Source of the DNA: Paraburkholderia caballeronis
Lineage (GTDB): Bacteria; Pseudomonadota; Gammaproteobacteria; Burkholderiales; Burkholderiaceae
Length of the DNA stretch: 64,000 bases
Direction: 5' to 3'
NCBI RefSeq assembly: GCF_900104845.1
Contig: NZ_FNSR01000001.1
Span: 3,038,001 to 3,102,000, forward strand
The position numbers and the translations under genes were made by a program. Shown here in pieces: positions 39,022-50,532 of this stretch. Under the pieces are notes generated by a model. That model searched no databases and was not told the origin of the DNA. It worked only from the letters and a program-made list of their open reading frames with translations. Within the stretch, counting starts at the first letter, position 1; the number at the start of each line of letters is the position of its first letter.

Positions 39022-39438
39022 TCATTGCAGCAACGTCACCGGCGTATGCGTAAGCCGCCGCAGCCGCGCGATCACGCTCCATCGGCGAAAGAACCCGAGC
39101 CGGCTCGCGTCGATCACGACAATGTCCGCATGCCCGCGCTCCGCGCACGCGGCGATAACCCGCTCCGGCCGCCCGAACACGCGCTGCCACGTATAAGGCA
39201 CGCCCGCGTCGTCGAGAATCGCGCGCGTGCGCAGCAGCGCGTCGCGCATCGCGTGCTTCTCGCCGAGCCGCAGTTGCGCGAGCGAACGGAACGCGGCGGT
39301 CCGGTCGTCGCCGACGTCGTCGAGCACCTCGACGATCTCCACTTCCGACACGCAGTACTCCGCAAACAGGAATGCGCCATGACGCGCCGCTTCGGGCGCG
39401 CCGTCGCGGTCGAGTATCGGTATCAGCAGTTTGAGCAC
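39022..39438 (-). CDS. Universal stress protein (UspA family)
   Basis: A 138-residue single Usp domain: KLLIPILDRDGAPEAARHGA at the start, and VIAACAERGHADIVVIDASR in the nucleotide-side half. The usual ATP-loop G-2x-G-9x-G(S/T) is not intact, which suggests the non-ATP-binding class. The GTG start at 39438 has GAGG six bases upstream. It lies 159 bases downstream of kdpE on the same strand. Usp-kdp linkage is common, and Usp proteins can interact with the KdpD Usp domain in other bacteria. Confidence 0.82.
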   Translation of the reverse strand: MLKLLIPILDRDGAPEAARHGAFLFAEYCVSEVEIVEVLDDVGDDRTAAFRSLAQLRLGEKHAMRDALLRTRAILDDAGVPYTWQRVFGRPERVIAACAERGHADIVVIDASRLGFFRRWSVIARLRRLTHTPVTLLQ

Positions 39439-39597
39439 GTGGAACCTCGCTGGGCCGCGCCCGGCCCGATGTTGAAACAGGCGGCCGAAAACCGCCCCTT
39501 CGTCTGCGATCAACGTTACCGGACCCGCCCGCAAATTGCCGCAAAGAATCGGCCCGGAAGCGTAAACACCGCATCAACGCACGCACTACCGCATGCA

Positions 39598-40290
39598 CTA
39601 CCGCACGCCGGCCAGCCGATACCCGACGGCCGTCTCGGTCAGGATGTGCTCCGGCTGCGTAGGGTCGCGTTCGAGCTTCTGCCGCAGATGCCCCATGTAG
39701 ATCCGCAGGTAATGCGAGCTGTCGACGCGCGACGGCCCCCACACCTCCTGAAGCAGTTGCCGGTGCGTGAGCACGCGCCCCGCGTGGCGCGCGAGCGCGA
39801 CCAGCAGCCGGTATTCGATCGGCGTCAGATGCACGGTGTCGCCGCCGCGCTGCACGAGCCGCAGGTTCATGTCGATGGTGACGTCGCCGAAGCTCACGCG
39901 CGGCGACTCGGCCTCGGTCCGGTTGTGCCGCCGCAGTTGGGCGCGAATCCGCGCGACCAGTTCGCCGACGCCGAACGGTTTGGTCAGATAATCGTCGGCG
40001 CCGGCATCGAGCGCGGCGACCTTCTGCTGTTCGAGGCTGCGCGCGGACAGCACGATCACCGGCATCGACGACCACTCGCGCAGTTGCCGGATCACGTCGA
40101 GCCCGTCGACGTCCGGCAGCCCGAGATCGACGATCACGAGATCGGGCCGCGTGCCGGCCGCCATCGCGAGCCCGCGCTGTCCGGTCTCGGCCTCGACGAC
40201 GCGCATCGCCTCGCCCTCCAGCGACGTGCGCACGAACCGGCGGATATGCCGGTCATCCTCGATCACGACCACGTTGACGACCGCTTCCAT
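39598..40290 (-). CDS. kdpE: KdpE response regulator
   Basis: A 230-residue OmpR/PhoB-type transcription activator of the kdp operon. The receiver domain has the acidic pair E11/D12/D13, phosphoacceptor D55 (LVIVDLGLPDVDG) and the KPF lysine. The C-terminal winged helix contains HLTPIEYRLLVALARHAGRV and GYRLAGVR. The start ATG 40290 is four bases after the kdpD stop, so the genes are co-translated. It is expected to bind the KdpE-like box upstream of the small-ORF-kdpF start. Confidence 0.95.
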   Translation of the reverse strand: MEAVVNVVVIEDDRHIRRFVRTSLEGEAMRVVEAETGQRGLAMAAGTRPDLVIVDLGLPDVDGLDVIRQLREWSSMPVIVLSARSLEQQKVAALDAGADDYLTKPFGVGELVARIRAQLRRHNRTEAESPRVSFGDVTIDMNLRLVQRGGDTVHLTPIEYRLLVALARHAGRVLTHRQLLQEVWGPSRVDSSHYLRIYMGHLRQKLERDPTQPEHILTETAVGYRLAGVR

Positions 40291-40294
40291 CCGC

Positions 40295-43111
40295 TCAATC
40301 CCCCTCTTTTGCATCGATTCCGGCATCGCTGTCGGCATCGGCATCCGCCGGACCCGCTGCGGGCGGCGGCGCGTCGTCGGCCGGCAGTTCGAACCAGAAG
40401 CACGCGCCGCTCGCGCGGCCGTCCGCGCCGACGCGGTTCGCCGCGCCGATCCGTCCGTCGTGCGCATCGACGATCGCGCGGCAGATCGCAAGGCCAAGCC
40501 CAATGCCCGGTTTCGCGGACTCCTTCTCGCCGCGCGTGAACTTGTCGAACACGCGCGCCTCCATCCCGGCGGGCAAGCCCGGCCCGTTGTCGAGCACGTC
40601 GACGCGCACGCGCCGCCGCCCGTCGCCATCGACGACGATGCGCGCATCGAGCGTGACCGGCGTGCCGTCCGGCGTGTACTTCACCGCGTTCTCCAGCAGG
40701 TTCGCGAGCAGCCGCTCGACCAGCACCGCGTCGAGCTGCACGAGCGGCAACTCGGCGCTTACGTGCGTCGTCACCCTGCGTCCCGCGAGCATCCGCCGCG
40801 CGCCGCCGAGCGCCGCGCCGATCACCTCCTCGATCGACGACCACTGCCGGTGGAGCCGCATGCTGCCGTCCTGCAGCCGCGCCATGTCGAGCAGGTTCGT
40901 CACGAGGCCGGTCATCCTGAGCGCCTCGTCGTGAATCGCGTCGGCGAGTTCGTGCGCGGAACGGCCCGCCGGGGTCGCGTCGTGCGGCTGCTGCGCGAGC
41001 AGCGACGCGAACCCGACGATCGACGTCAGCGGCGTGCGCAGGTCGTGCGAGATCGCGGACAACAGCGAATTGCGCAGCCGCTCGGACTCCATGCTGACGA
41101 GCGCGTCCTGCGCGATCTCCACGTAGTGAACGCGCTCGACCGCGAGCGCGATCTGCGCGGCGAGCGTCTCCAGCATCCGGCGCTGCTCGGGCACCGCGAG
41201 TTCGTCCATCCGCGCGGACACGAGCGCGAGCACGCCGCGCGTGCGCATCGGCGCCTTCAGCGGCAGGTACAGCGCGACGGCGGCCGGCAGCGTATCGGTG
41301 CCGTGGCCGGCCGGCTTCTGCTGGTCGTACACCCACTGCGCGATGTCCGCGTCGAGCGATGCGTCGTCGAGCGTGACGGCCGGGTCCGGATTCTCGATCT
41401 TCTGCTTCACCTTCTCGGCGCTGTCGGGCAGCAGGATGGCGACGCGCGCGTGAAAAATTTCCGCGACGTGCCGCGTGCCGGTCTCGATGATCTGCGCGGT
41501 GGCGAGCGCCGCGCCGAGTTCGCGCGTCATCGCGAACATCGCGCCCGCGCGCCGCTCGCGCAGCGTCGCGACGTGCGCCTGGCGGCGCAGGCTCGACGTG
41601 AGATGGCTGATCGTCAGCGACGTCAGCAGCATTACCGCGAAGGTCAGCAGGTATTGCGTGTCGGACACGGTGAACGACATCCGCGGCGGCACGAAGAAAA
41701 AATCGAACGCGGCGACGCCGAGAAACGAATAGACGACGCCCGGCCCGCGCCCGAGCCGCGCGGCCGCGAACACCGCGCCGAGCAGGTACAGCATCACGAG
41801 GTTCGCGAGCGCGATGCTGTCGGCCAGCCCCGCGCCCGCGGCGGTGATCGCCGCGCACAGCGCGAGCGCGTACGCATACGCGGTGGTCGGCGAGCGGCGC
41901 GCGTCGTCACCGAGGCCCGCGAAACGCGCGGCGCGTTCGCCGCGATCCTCGCGGCCGGCGGCGTCGCGCACCGCCGGCGAGTTGATCAGCGTGACGTCGA
42001 TGTCGGTCGCCGCGCGCACGATCCGCGCGGCCGCCGCGTGACCAAACCCGCCGCGCCAGCCAACCGACGCGGACGCCGCCGCGCCGACGACGAGCTTCGA
42101 CACGTTGCGCATCCGCGCATACGCGACGAGCGTCGCGGCGACGTCGTCGCCGGGCAGCGTGACGGTTTCGGCGCCGAGTTCGGCCGCGAGCTTCAGCGCG
42201 GCGAGCGTGCGTTCGCGCCGCGCGTCGGGCAGCCGCTGCAGCTTCGGCGTCTCGACATACACCGCGAGCCAGTCGGCCTTCAGGCTCGCCGCGAGCCGCG
42301 CGGCGGAGCGCACGAGCGTCGCGCTCTCCGGTCCCGGCCCGACGCACACGATGATCCGCTCGCGCGCCTGCCAGATGCGCTCGATCGACTGGTCCGCGCG
42401 GTACTCGCGCATCTGCGCGTCGACGCGGTCGGCGGTGCGCCGCAGCGCGAGTTCGCGCAGCGCGATCAGGTTGCCCTTGCGGAAGAAGTTGCGCACCGCG
42501 CGCTCGGCCTGCTGCGGCAGATACACCTTGCCGTCGCGCATCCGGTCGAGCAGTTCCTCCGGCGGCAGGTCGACGAGCGTCACCTCGTCCGCGCGATCGA
42601 ACACGCGGTCCGGCACTGTCTCCCACACGCGGATGCCGGTGATCTGCCCGACCACGTCGTTCAGGCTTTCGAGGTGCTGCACGTTGACGGTCGTGTACAC
42701 GTCGATGCCCGCGTCGAGCAGTTCGTGCACGTCCTGCCAGCGTTTCAGGTGCCGCGAGCCCGGCACGTTCGAATGCGCGAGTTCGTCGACGAGGAGCAGT
42801 TGCGGTTTGCGCGCGAGCGCCGCGTCGAGGTCGAATTCGGCGAGCGTGCGGCCGCGATGCGCGACCCGCGCGGGTGCGAGTGTCTCCAGCCCGTCGAGCA
42901 GCGCGAGCGTTTCCTTGCGCCCGTGCGTCTCGACGACGCCGACGACGACGTCGATGCCCTCGTCGCGCCGGCGGCGCGCGGCCTGCAGCATCGCGAACGT
43001 CTTGCCGACGCCCGCCGACGCGCCGAAGAAAATCTTCAGGCGGCCGCGCTGCTGCCGGTCCTCGTCGCGCTGGATCCTGTCGAGCAGTTCATCGGGATCG
43101 GGCCGGTCCAT
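40295..43111 (-). CDS. kdpD: KdpD sensor histidine kinase
   Basis: A 938-residue inner-membrane kinase sensing low K+ and osmotic stress. The N-terminal KdpD domain has Walker A GASAGVGKT near 31-39 and WQDVHELLDAGIDVYTTVNV QHLES. A Usp-like domain spans about 245-375, and four TM helices (DUF4118) about 410-505. A GAF-like region follows. The HisKA domain has phosphoacceptor H689 (AISHDLRTPLTS), and the HATPase domain is at the C-terminus. ATG 43111 is preferred over ATG 43129 because GGGGAC lies correctly in front of it. It follows kdpC closely. Confidence 0.94.
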   Translation of the reverse strand: MDRPDPDELLDRIQRDEDRQQRGRLKIFFGASAGVGKTFAMLQAARRRRDEGIDVVVGVVETHGRKETLALLDGLETLAPARVAHRGRTLAEFDLDAALARKPQLLLVDELAHSNVPGSRHLKRWQDVHELLDAGIDVYTTVNVQHLESLNDVVGQITGIRVWETVPDRVFDRADEVTLVDLPPEELLDRMRDGKVYLPQQAERAVRNFFRKGNLIALRELALRRTADRVDAQMREYRADQSIERIWQARERIIVCVGPGPESATLVRSAARLAASLKADWLAVYVETPKLQRLPDARRERTLAALKLAAELGAETVTLPGDDVAATLVAYARMRNVSKLVVGAAASASVGWRGGFGHAAAARIVRAATDIDVTLINSPAVRDAAGREDRGERAARFAGLGDDARRSPTTAYAYALALCAAITAAGAGLADSIALANLVMLYLLGAVFAAARLGRGPGVVYSFLGVAAFDFFFVPPRMSFTVSDTQYLLTFAVMLLTSLTISHLTSSLRRQAHVATLRERRAGAMFAMTRELGAALATAQIIETGTRHVAEIFHARVAILLPDSAEKVKQKIENPDPAVTLDDASLDADIAQWVYDQQKPAGHGTDTLPAAVALYLPLKAPMRTRGVLALVSARMDELAVPEQRRMLETLAAQIALAVERVHYVEIAQDALVSMESERLRNSLLSAISHDLRTPLTSIVGFASLLAQQPHDATPAGRSAHELADAIHDEALRMTGLVTNLLDMARLQDGSMRLHRQWSSIEEVIGAALGGARRMLAGRRVTTHVSAELPLVQLDAVLVERLLANLLENAVKYTPDGTPVTLDARIVVDGDGRRRVRVDVLDNGPGLPAGMEARVFDKFTRGEKESAKPGIGLGLAICRAIVDAHDGRIGAANRVGADGRASGACFWFELPADDAPPPAAGPADADADSDAGIDAKEGD

Positions 43112-43136
43112 CGAAAGTCCCCGTGCCATGCGCCAG

Positions 43137-43718
43137 TCAATGCAGCGGCTTCAGGTCGTCGAGCGCGAGGTTCAGCTTCAGCACGTTCACGCGCGGCTCG
43201 CCGAAGATCCCCCATTGCCGGCCGGCGGTGCTCTGCGCGATCAGGCTGTCGACCTGCTCGCGCGCGAGGCCGCGCGCCTTCGCGACGCGCCCGGCCTGCC
43301 ACGCGGCGGCGGCCGGGCTGATGTCCGGATCGAGGCCGCTGCCGGACGACGTGACGAGATCGACCGGCACCGGCGCCGTGTTCGACGGGTCGGCCGCATG
43401 AAGCGCGGCGAGGCGGCCGTTCACCTCGTCGGCGAGCGCGGGGTTCGTCGGCCCGAGGTTCGAGCCGCTCGACGCCTGCGCGTTGTACGGGTTCGGCGAC
43501 GTCGCGGACAGCCGGCCCCAGAAGTAATACGGCGCGTCGAACTGCTGGCCGAGCAGCGCGGAGCCGACCGTCTTGCCGCCGTGCTCGACGAGGCTGCCGT
43601 TCGCCTGATGCGGGAACGCGGCCTGGCTGACCGCAGTGACGACGGCCGGATAAACGATGCCCGTCGCCACCGTCATCACGGCGAGCAGGACGAGCGAGGG
43701 ACGCAGGATGGACTTCAT
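43137..43718 (-). CDS. kdpC: KdpC, potassium-transporting ATPase subunit C
   Basis: A 193-residue membrane-anchored periplasmic subunit of the KdpFABC K+ pump. One N-terminal TM helix ([20 protein letters not shown]) is followed by the family motifs [20 protein letters not shown], then [12 protein letters not shown] and [20 protein letters not shown]. The start is ATG 43718, 100 bases after kdpB. That gap contains a strong terminator-like hairpin, so expression of this essential subunit may differ from that of kdpFAB. Confidence 0.96.
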   Translation of the reverse strand: MKSILRPSLVLLAVMTVATGIVYPAVVTAVSQAAFPHQANGSLVEHGGKTVGSALLGQQFDAPYYFWGRLSATSPNPYNAQASSGSNLGPTNPALADEVNGRLAALHAADPSNTAPVPVDLVTSSGSGLDPDISPAAAAWQAGRVAKARGLAREQVDSLIAQSTAGRQWGIFGEPRVNVLKLNLALDDLKPLH

Positions 43719-43753
43719 GATCGTAGGCTCGAATAACGTGGAGGTCTTCGGTG

Positions 43754-43800
43754 AAAAAAAGGCCGGGCGGGCGAAGAGTCCGGAAAAGATCCCGCCCGGC
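43754..43800 (-). terminator. Intrinsic-terminator-like hairpin inside the kdp operon (kdpB/kdpC)
   Basis: On the minus strand a 10-bp all-GC perfect stem (43791-43800 with 43762-43771, loop of 19) is followed by C and seven T residues (43760-43754). It starts 19 bases after the kdpB stop and ends 36 bases before the kdpC start. In any other place it would be called a strong terminator. Confidence 0.8.
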
Positions 43801-43818
43801 AAGGTCGCCGGTCGGCGC

Positions 43819-45984
<2,166 letters not shown>

Positions 45985-45997
45985 ACGTTCCTCTGGT

Positions 45998-47803
45998 TCA
46001 ATGGCCGGCGATCATCTGCAGATGCTCCGCGACCGGGCCGAGCGCGAGCGCCGGCACGAACGTCAGCGCGCCGATCAGCAGCACCGATCCGAGCAGCAGC
46101 ACGACGAACAGCGGGCCGTGCGTCGGCAGCGTGCCGCCGGTGACGGCGAGCCGCTTCTTCGCCGCGAGCGAGCCGGCCACGGCCAGCAGCGCGACGATCG
46201 GCACGAAGCGGCCGAGCCACATCGCGACCGCGAGCCACACGTTGTAGAACGGCGTGTTCACCGACAGGCCGCCGAACGCGCTGCCGTTGTTGTTCGCCGC
46301 GGACGTGAACGCGTACAGGATTTCGGAGAAGCCGTGCGTGCCGGGATTGAAGATGCCCGCGGTGCCGGCGGCCGTCAGCACGCCGATCGACGTGCCGGTC
46401 AGCACGAGCAGCGGCATCACGAGCACCGCGATCGACACCATCTTCATGTCGTACGACTCGATCTTCTTGCCGACGTACTCCGGCGTGCGGCCGATCATCA
46501 GCCCCGCGATGAACACGCCGAGCAGCGCGAACGCGAGCATGCTGTACAGGCCCGAACCGACGCCGCCGAAGATCACTTCGCCGAGCTGCATCATCAGGAT
46601 CGGCACGAAGCCGCCCATCGGCGTCAGCGAGTCGTGCATGCTGTTGACCGCGCCGCACGAGGCCGACGTGGTCGCGACGGTGAAGATGCCCGAATCCGCG
46701 ATGCCGAAGCGCACTTCCTTGCCTTCCTGGTTGCCGCCCGCCTGCAGCGGCGTCGCGCTCTGGTCGACCCGCAGCGACGCGAACAGCGGATTGCCGGCCT
46801 GCTCCGCCGCGATCTCGCCCCAGCACGCGACCGCGAACGCGATTGTCATCGCGGCGAGCACCGCATACCCCTGGCGGCGGTCGCCGACCATCTGCCCGAA
46901 CGTCACGCACAGGCCCGCGCCGATCGCGAGCATCACGATCACCTGCACGAAGTTCGACAGCGGCGTCGGGTTCTCGAACGGATGCGCGGAGTTCGCGTTC
47001 AGAAAGCCGCCGCCGTTGGTGCCGAGCATCTTGATCGCTTCCTGGGATGCGATCGGCCCCATCGGCAGCGTCTGTTTGTCGACCTTCACGTCCTGCATCG
47101 CCGGGTTGCCCTGCGCGTCCTTCACCGCGTTGCCCTGCGCATCGGTCTTCGGCGCCTGGTAGGTCGTGGTCTGCAGCGTCGGCACGTCCTGGTACGGCCT
47201 GAAGTTCTGGATCACGCCCTGGCTCACGAAGAACAGCGCGAGCAGGAACGAGATGGGCAGCAGCACGTACAGCGTCGAGCGCGTGAGATCGACCCAGAAA
47301 TTGCCGATCGTCTGCGCCGAATGGCGCGCGAAACCGCGGATCAGCGCGATGACGACCGCGATGCCGGTCGCCGCGGACAGGAAGTTCTGCACCGTGAGCG
47401 CGGCCATCTGCGACAGATAGCTGAGCGTCGATTCGCCTCCGTAGTTTTGCCAGTTCGTGTTGGTCACGAAGCTGACCGCGGTGTTGAGCGCGGCGTCCGG
47501 CGTCATCGGGCCGAAACCCTGCGGGTTCGCGGGCAGCCATTGCTGAAGCCGCAGGAACGCGTACACAAGCAGCGCGCCGGCGAGGTTGAACAGCAGCACC
47601 GCGAGCGCGTAGTGCTTCCACGACATCTCCGCCTGCGGATCGACGCCCGCGAGCCGGTACAGCAGGTTCTCGACGGGGCGTCCGAGCTTCACGAGGACCG
47701 AGCGGCCTTCGAACACGGCGGCCATGTAGCGGCCGAGCGGGATTGCGATCGCGATCAGCACCGCGATGAAAACGACGGCGTGAAAAAGGTTGTTGGCGTT
47801 CAT
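45998..47803 (-). CDS. kdpA: KdpA, potassium channel-like subunit
   Basis: A 601-residue inner-membrane K+-selective subunit with ten TM helices and four SKT-type pore loops. Examples are [20 protein letters not shown] in the first repeat, [20 protein letters not shown] in the second, and [17 protein letters not shown] later. ATG 47803 overlaps the stop of kdpF by four bases (ATGA). Confidence 0.97.
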   Translation of the reverse strand: MNANNLFHAVVFIAVLIAIAIPLGRYMAAVFEGRSVLVKLGRPVENLLYRLAGVDPQAEMSWKHYALAVLLFNLAGALLVYAFLRLQQWLPANPQGFGPMTPDAALNTAVSFVTNTNWQNYGGESTLSYLSQMAALTVQNFLSAATGIAVVIALIRGFARHSAQTIGNFWVDLTRSTLYVLLPISFLLALFFVSQGVIQNFRPYQDVPTLQTTTYQAPKTDAQGNAVKDAQGNPAMQDVKVDKQTLPMGPIASQEAIKMLGTNGGGFLNANSAHPFENPTPLSNFVQVIVMLAIGAGLCVTFGQMVGDRRQGYAVLAAMTIAFAVACWGEIAAEQAGNPLFASLRVDQSATPLQAGGNQEGKEVRFGIADSGIFTVATTSASCGAVNSMHDSLTPMGGFVPILMMQLGEVIFGGVGSGLYSMLAFALLGVFIAGLMIGRTPEYVGKKIESYDMKMVSIAVLVMPLLVLTGTSIGVLTAAGTAGIFNPGTHGFSEILYAFTSAANNNGSAFGGLSVNTPFYNVWLAVAMWLGRFVPIVALLAVAGSLAAKKRLAVTGGTLPTHGPLFVVLLLGSVLLIGALTFVPALALGPVAEHLQMIAGH

Positions 47804-47895
47804 TCGAGGTCCTCCGCGCGCAGCAATGCGTACACGAGGTAGAAAAGCAGCAGCAGCGTCGAGGCGGCCGCGAGCCAGATCATCCAGGCACTCAT
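47800..47895 (-). CDS. kdpF: KdpF, small stabilising subunit of the Kdp pump
   Basis: A 31-residue single-helix membrane protein (MSAWMIWLAAASTLLLLFYL then [11 protein letters not shown]). The ending FYLVYALLRAE matches the KdpF pattern GYLVYALINAE. KdpF is a lipid-like stabiliser of the KdpABC complex. It overlaps both neighbours by ATGA: its own start with the preceding 35-aa gene, and its stop with kdpA. It is very short and easily missed. Confidence 0.9.
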   Translation of the reverse strand: MSAWMIWLAAASTLLLLFYLVYALLRAEDLE

Positions 47896-47999
47896 GCGCG
47901 GCCTCCGGACGAACGTCGCGCGAGCTTTTCACAGCCGCTCGCGAGTGCCACGCATAGTCCCCAGAAGAAGACGATGCCGGCGAGGTAGATCAGGTCCAT
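47892..47999 (-). CDS. Small membrane protein leading the kdp operon
   Basis: A 35-residue protein with one TM helix (IYLAGIVFFWGLCVALASGC, about 4-23) and a basic tail (EKLARRSSGGRA). ATG 47999 follows ACGGGAGAACACAAC, a good ribosome site, and its TGA overlaps the kdpF ATG (ATGA). The position and strict coupling indicate a real leader gene. In related genomes I recall similar tiny genes upstream of kdpF carrying uninformative names. It could be a second KdpF-like helper or a regulator of translation. Confidence 0.75.
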   Translation of the reverse strand: MDLIYLAGIVFFWGLCVALASGCEKLARRSSGGRA

Positions 48000-48080
48000 T
48001 GTTGTGTTCTCCCGTAACGGACAGGGCCAGCCGGAAGGTTAAGAAAATTCGGATAAAAGTCGTGACAAAAACCGGGGGGC

Positions 48081-48100
48081 GCGTGTAAAAAACGCGTAAA
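48081..48100 (-). promoter_or_regulatory. Candidate KdpE box of the kdp operon
   Basis: Read on the minus strand this is TTTACGCGTTTTTTACACGC, followed by a C-rich tract. It closely resembles the E. coli KdpE target as I remember it (TTTATAC then TTTTTTTACAC then CCC). It lies about 80 bases upstream of the first kdp small gene. A plausible minus-35, TTGTCA, lies downstream of it. Confidence 0.5.
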
Positions 48101-48244
48101 CGCCGGGGGAATACGCGCGACGCGTCGCGAGCGCTGAAGGCGCTTCAGAAGGAGGGAAAACGCCGGCGACCGGGCGACACGCGCGCCAACGAGCCGCGCG
48201 TGCGCGGCATGCAGCGACGCAAGACGGACTGCGGAGAGAAAGGA

Positions 48245-48832
48245 TCAGCCGACGCTGCGCAACTCGACGCCGGTCGGCTTGCTGAACACCGCGCTGTCGT
48301 AGCCGCGCCCCGCGAACTGCACGACGTCGACGAGCGCGAAACCCTGCGCGCGATAGAACGCGAGCAGATGCGCGGCCGGGAACGGCGTATCGAGCGCGAG
48401 TTGCGCGTAACCGTGCGTCGCGGCCCAGCGCGCGGCGAACGCGAGCATCGCCGCGCCGATGCCGCGGCTCTGCCACGACGGCTCGACGCCGAACTGATGC
48501 AGCGTCGCGACGCCGCGCAGCCGGTAGTGCTCGCACGGCGATTGCGGGTCGCGCGCTTCGAGCGTCATCGTCCCGATCACCCGGCCGTTGCACAATGCAA
48601 CGAAGCAGTCGCCGGCCAGCGCGCGCTGGCGCGTGACGCTCGCGGGCTGGTCCGCCGACTCGCAGTGCAGGCCGCCCGCCGCGAGCGATGCGAACGCGCG
48701 ATGCAGCAGCATCGTCAGCCGCTCCCACGAATCGCGTCGCGGATCGAAACGCCGCAGCACCATCCGGCCGATACCGGGCTGATGATGAAAAACCGGAGTG
48801 TCGTCGCGAAACGCTGCGTGTGGTGTCGGCAT
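48245..48832 (-). CDS. GNAT family N-acetyltransferase
   Basis: A 195-residue cytoplasmic acyl-CoA-dependent acetyltransferase. Motif A, the pantothenate-binding P-loop, is FGVEPSWQSRGIGAAMLAFA AR (about 116-137) with the R/Q-x-x-G-x-G/A pattern. GTMTLEARD precedes it, and LLAFYRAQGFALVDVVQ near 160-176 is motif B. The substrate cannot be predicted. ATG 48832 is the first start with a continuous fold. It is divergent from the SDR remnant and about 245 bases from the kdp control region. Confidence 0.85.
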   Translation of the reverse strand: MPTPHAAFRDDTPVFHHQPGIGRMVLRRFDPRRDSWERLTMLLHRAFASLAAGGLHCESADQPASVTRQRALAGDCFVALCNGRVIGTMTLEARDPQSPCEHYRLRGVATLHQFGVEPSWQSRGIGAAMLAFAARWAATHGYAQLALDTPFPAAHLLAFYRAQGFALVDVVQFAGRGYDSAVFSKPTGVELRSVG

Positions 48833-49020
48833 GGCGGGTCCTGAAGTTCAGGTGATCCGCAGTCTAGAATCGCGCCCCGCGCGCCACAAGAAAAAATGTC
48901 GTAAAAGCGCGGGGGGTGGCGCGAGTTTCCCGATCGATGCGTATGCACACGTTGCGCGGCATATCGGCCGGTTTCCGGGCTCGATTCGCGCGAAGCATCG
49001 CCGCGCGCGCGGCCGCCGCG

Positions 49021-49249
49021 ATGCCGGACCTGAGCGGCCTCGACGACTGCCGGCCGTTCGTCGAGCGGATGCGCGCGGCGTTCTCGGCGATGATCGGCGC
49101 GGCGTCGCAGACCGCGCGCGACGTCGCGGAGGTCGTCTATGCCGCGACGGCCGACGGCACCGACCGGCTGTGCTACCCGGTCCGCGCGCCGCACGCTGGA
49201 CGACCAGGATTACGTGGACTTCATGCGCAGGCGGTTCGGCGTGAAGTAA
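49021..49249 (+). pseudogene. Short-chain dehydrogenase C-terminal remnant
   Basis: From ATG 49021 the frame reads DLSGLDDCRPFVERMRAAFS, then ARDVAEVVYAATADGTDRLC YPVR, the C-terminal part of an SDR oxidoreductase. The expected continuation (AGAD...) is missing. The true end resumes in another frame as RTLDDQDYVDFMRRRFGVK, ending at TAA 49249. The nucleotide-binding half and catalytic YxxxK are absent upstream, so this is a decayed fragment. Confidence 0.75.
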
Positions 49250-49355
49250 GCGGCGCGGACCGCCGCGGCTCGCGCGACGAAGCCGAACATGCGCACCGCG
49301 CGGGCCGTCCGGAACCGTCCGCACCCGCGTGAGATAATCGCCGCTTCGCCACACA

Positions 49356-50435
49356 GTGACGCCCACCCGCGTCCGGGACGTCCCGACCTTGAACCCGCTG
49401 CTCGTCACCCTCGACCGTCTGGCCGATTTCGAAGAGATCGTCGACGTGCGGACCCCGCTGGAGTACGCGGAGGATCACATTCCGGGCGCGCTGAACGCGC
49501 CCGTGCTGAGCAACGAGGAACGCGTGATCGTCGGCACGATGTATCACCGGGTGTCGCCGTTCGAGGCAACCCGCGTCGGCGCGGCGATGGTCGCGCACAA
49601 CATCGCCAGGCATCTCGAAACGACGTTCGCGGACCGTCCGCGCGAGTGGCGGCCGCTGATCTACTGCTGGCGCGGCGGCAAGCGTTCCGGCTCGATGACG
49701 ACGTGGTTCAACCTGATCGGCTGGCGCGCGCGGCAGCTCGACGGCGGCTACAAGAGCTGGCGGCGCAGCGTCGTCGATGCGCTCGCCACGCTGCCGTCGG
49801 CGTTCCGCTACAACGTGCTCGCGGGCCACACCGGCAGCGGCAAGACCCGCCTGCTGAACGCGCTCGCGACGGCCGGCGCGCAGACGCTCGACCTGGAGGC
49901 GCTGGCCGCGCATCGCGGCTCGCTGCTCGGCACGCTGCCCGGCGAACCGCAGCCGTCGCAGAAGGCGTTCGACACCGCGCTCGTGACGACGCTGCGCGGC
50001 TTCGATCCGAAACAGCCGGTGTTCGTCGAGGCGGAGAGCCGGCGCATCGGCGCGATCGCGCTGCCGCTCGCGCTGACCGACGAGATCCATCGCGGCGCCT
50101 GCATCCAGGTCGACACCGCGCACGACGAGCGCATCCGCCTGCTGCTGGAAGACTACGGCCACCTGTTTGACGACGCCGACGCGTTTCGCGCGCAGTTGTC
50201 GAAGCTGACCGAACTGCACGGCCGCGCGCGGATCGCCGAATGGCATCGGCTGCTCGACGAAGGCCGTCGCGCGGAACTGTTCGAGCAGTTGATCGACCGG
50301 CACTACGACCCCGCGTATGCGCGCAGCACCGCGAAGCACTTCGCGCGGCTGCCCGATGCGCTGCGTTTCGCGTTCCGCCCGACCGCCGACGACGTGCCCG
50401 AGCAGGCGCGCAGGCTGCTCGAACGCGCCGGCTGA
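49356..50435 (+). CDS. mnmH: tRNA 2-selenouridine synthase (MnmH/SelU/YbbB)
   Basis: A 359-residue enzyme that replaces sulfur by selenium in 2-thiouridine-34 of certain tRNAs, via geranylated thiouridine. The rhodanese domain is at 1-130, with EEIVDVRTPLEYAEDHIPGA and catalytic cysteine in IYCWRGGKRSGSM. The P-loop domain follows, with Walker A AGHTGSGKTRLL near 154-165. The start is GTG 49356. No selD or selA lies in the window, so selenophosphate must come from elsewhere, or the enzyme acts mainly as a geranyltransferase. Confidence 0.93.
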   Translation: MTPTRVRDVPTLNPLLVTLDRLADFEEIVDVRTPLEYAEDHIPGALNAPVLSNEERVIVGTMYHRVSPFEATRVGAAMVAHNIARHLETTFADRPREWRPLIYCWRGGKRSGSMTTWFNLIGWRARQLDGGYKSWRRSVVDALATLPSAFRYNVLAGHTGSGKTRLLNALATAGAQTLDLEALAAHRGSLLGTLPGEPQPSQKAFDTALVTTLRGFDPKQPVFVEAESRRIGAIALPLALTDEIHRGACIQVDTAHDERIRLLLEDYGHLFDDADAFRAQLSKLTELHGRARIAEWHRLLDEGRRAELFEQLIDRHYDPAYARSTAKHFARLPDALRFAFRPTADDVPEQARRLLERAG

Positions 50436-50532
50436 ACGGCCGCCGCGCCGCAACAAAGCCGCGCGCCGTTTGCATCGGCGGCGCGCGGTATCCTGTTCTT
50501 CACCTCCCGCTACTTCACCCGGATCGACACCC

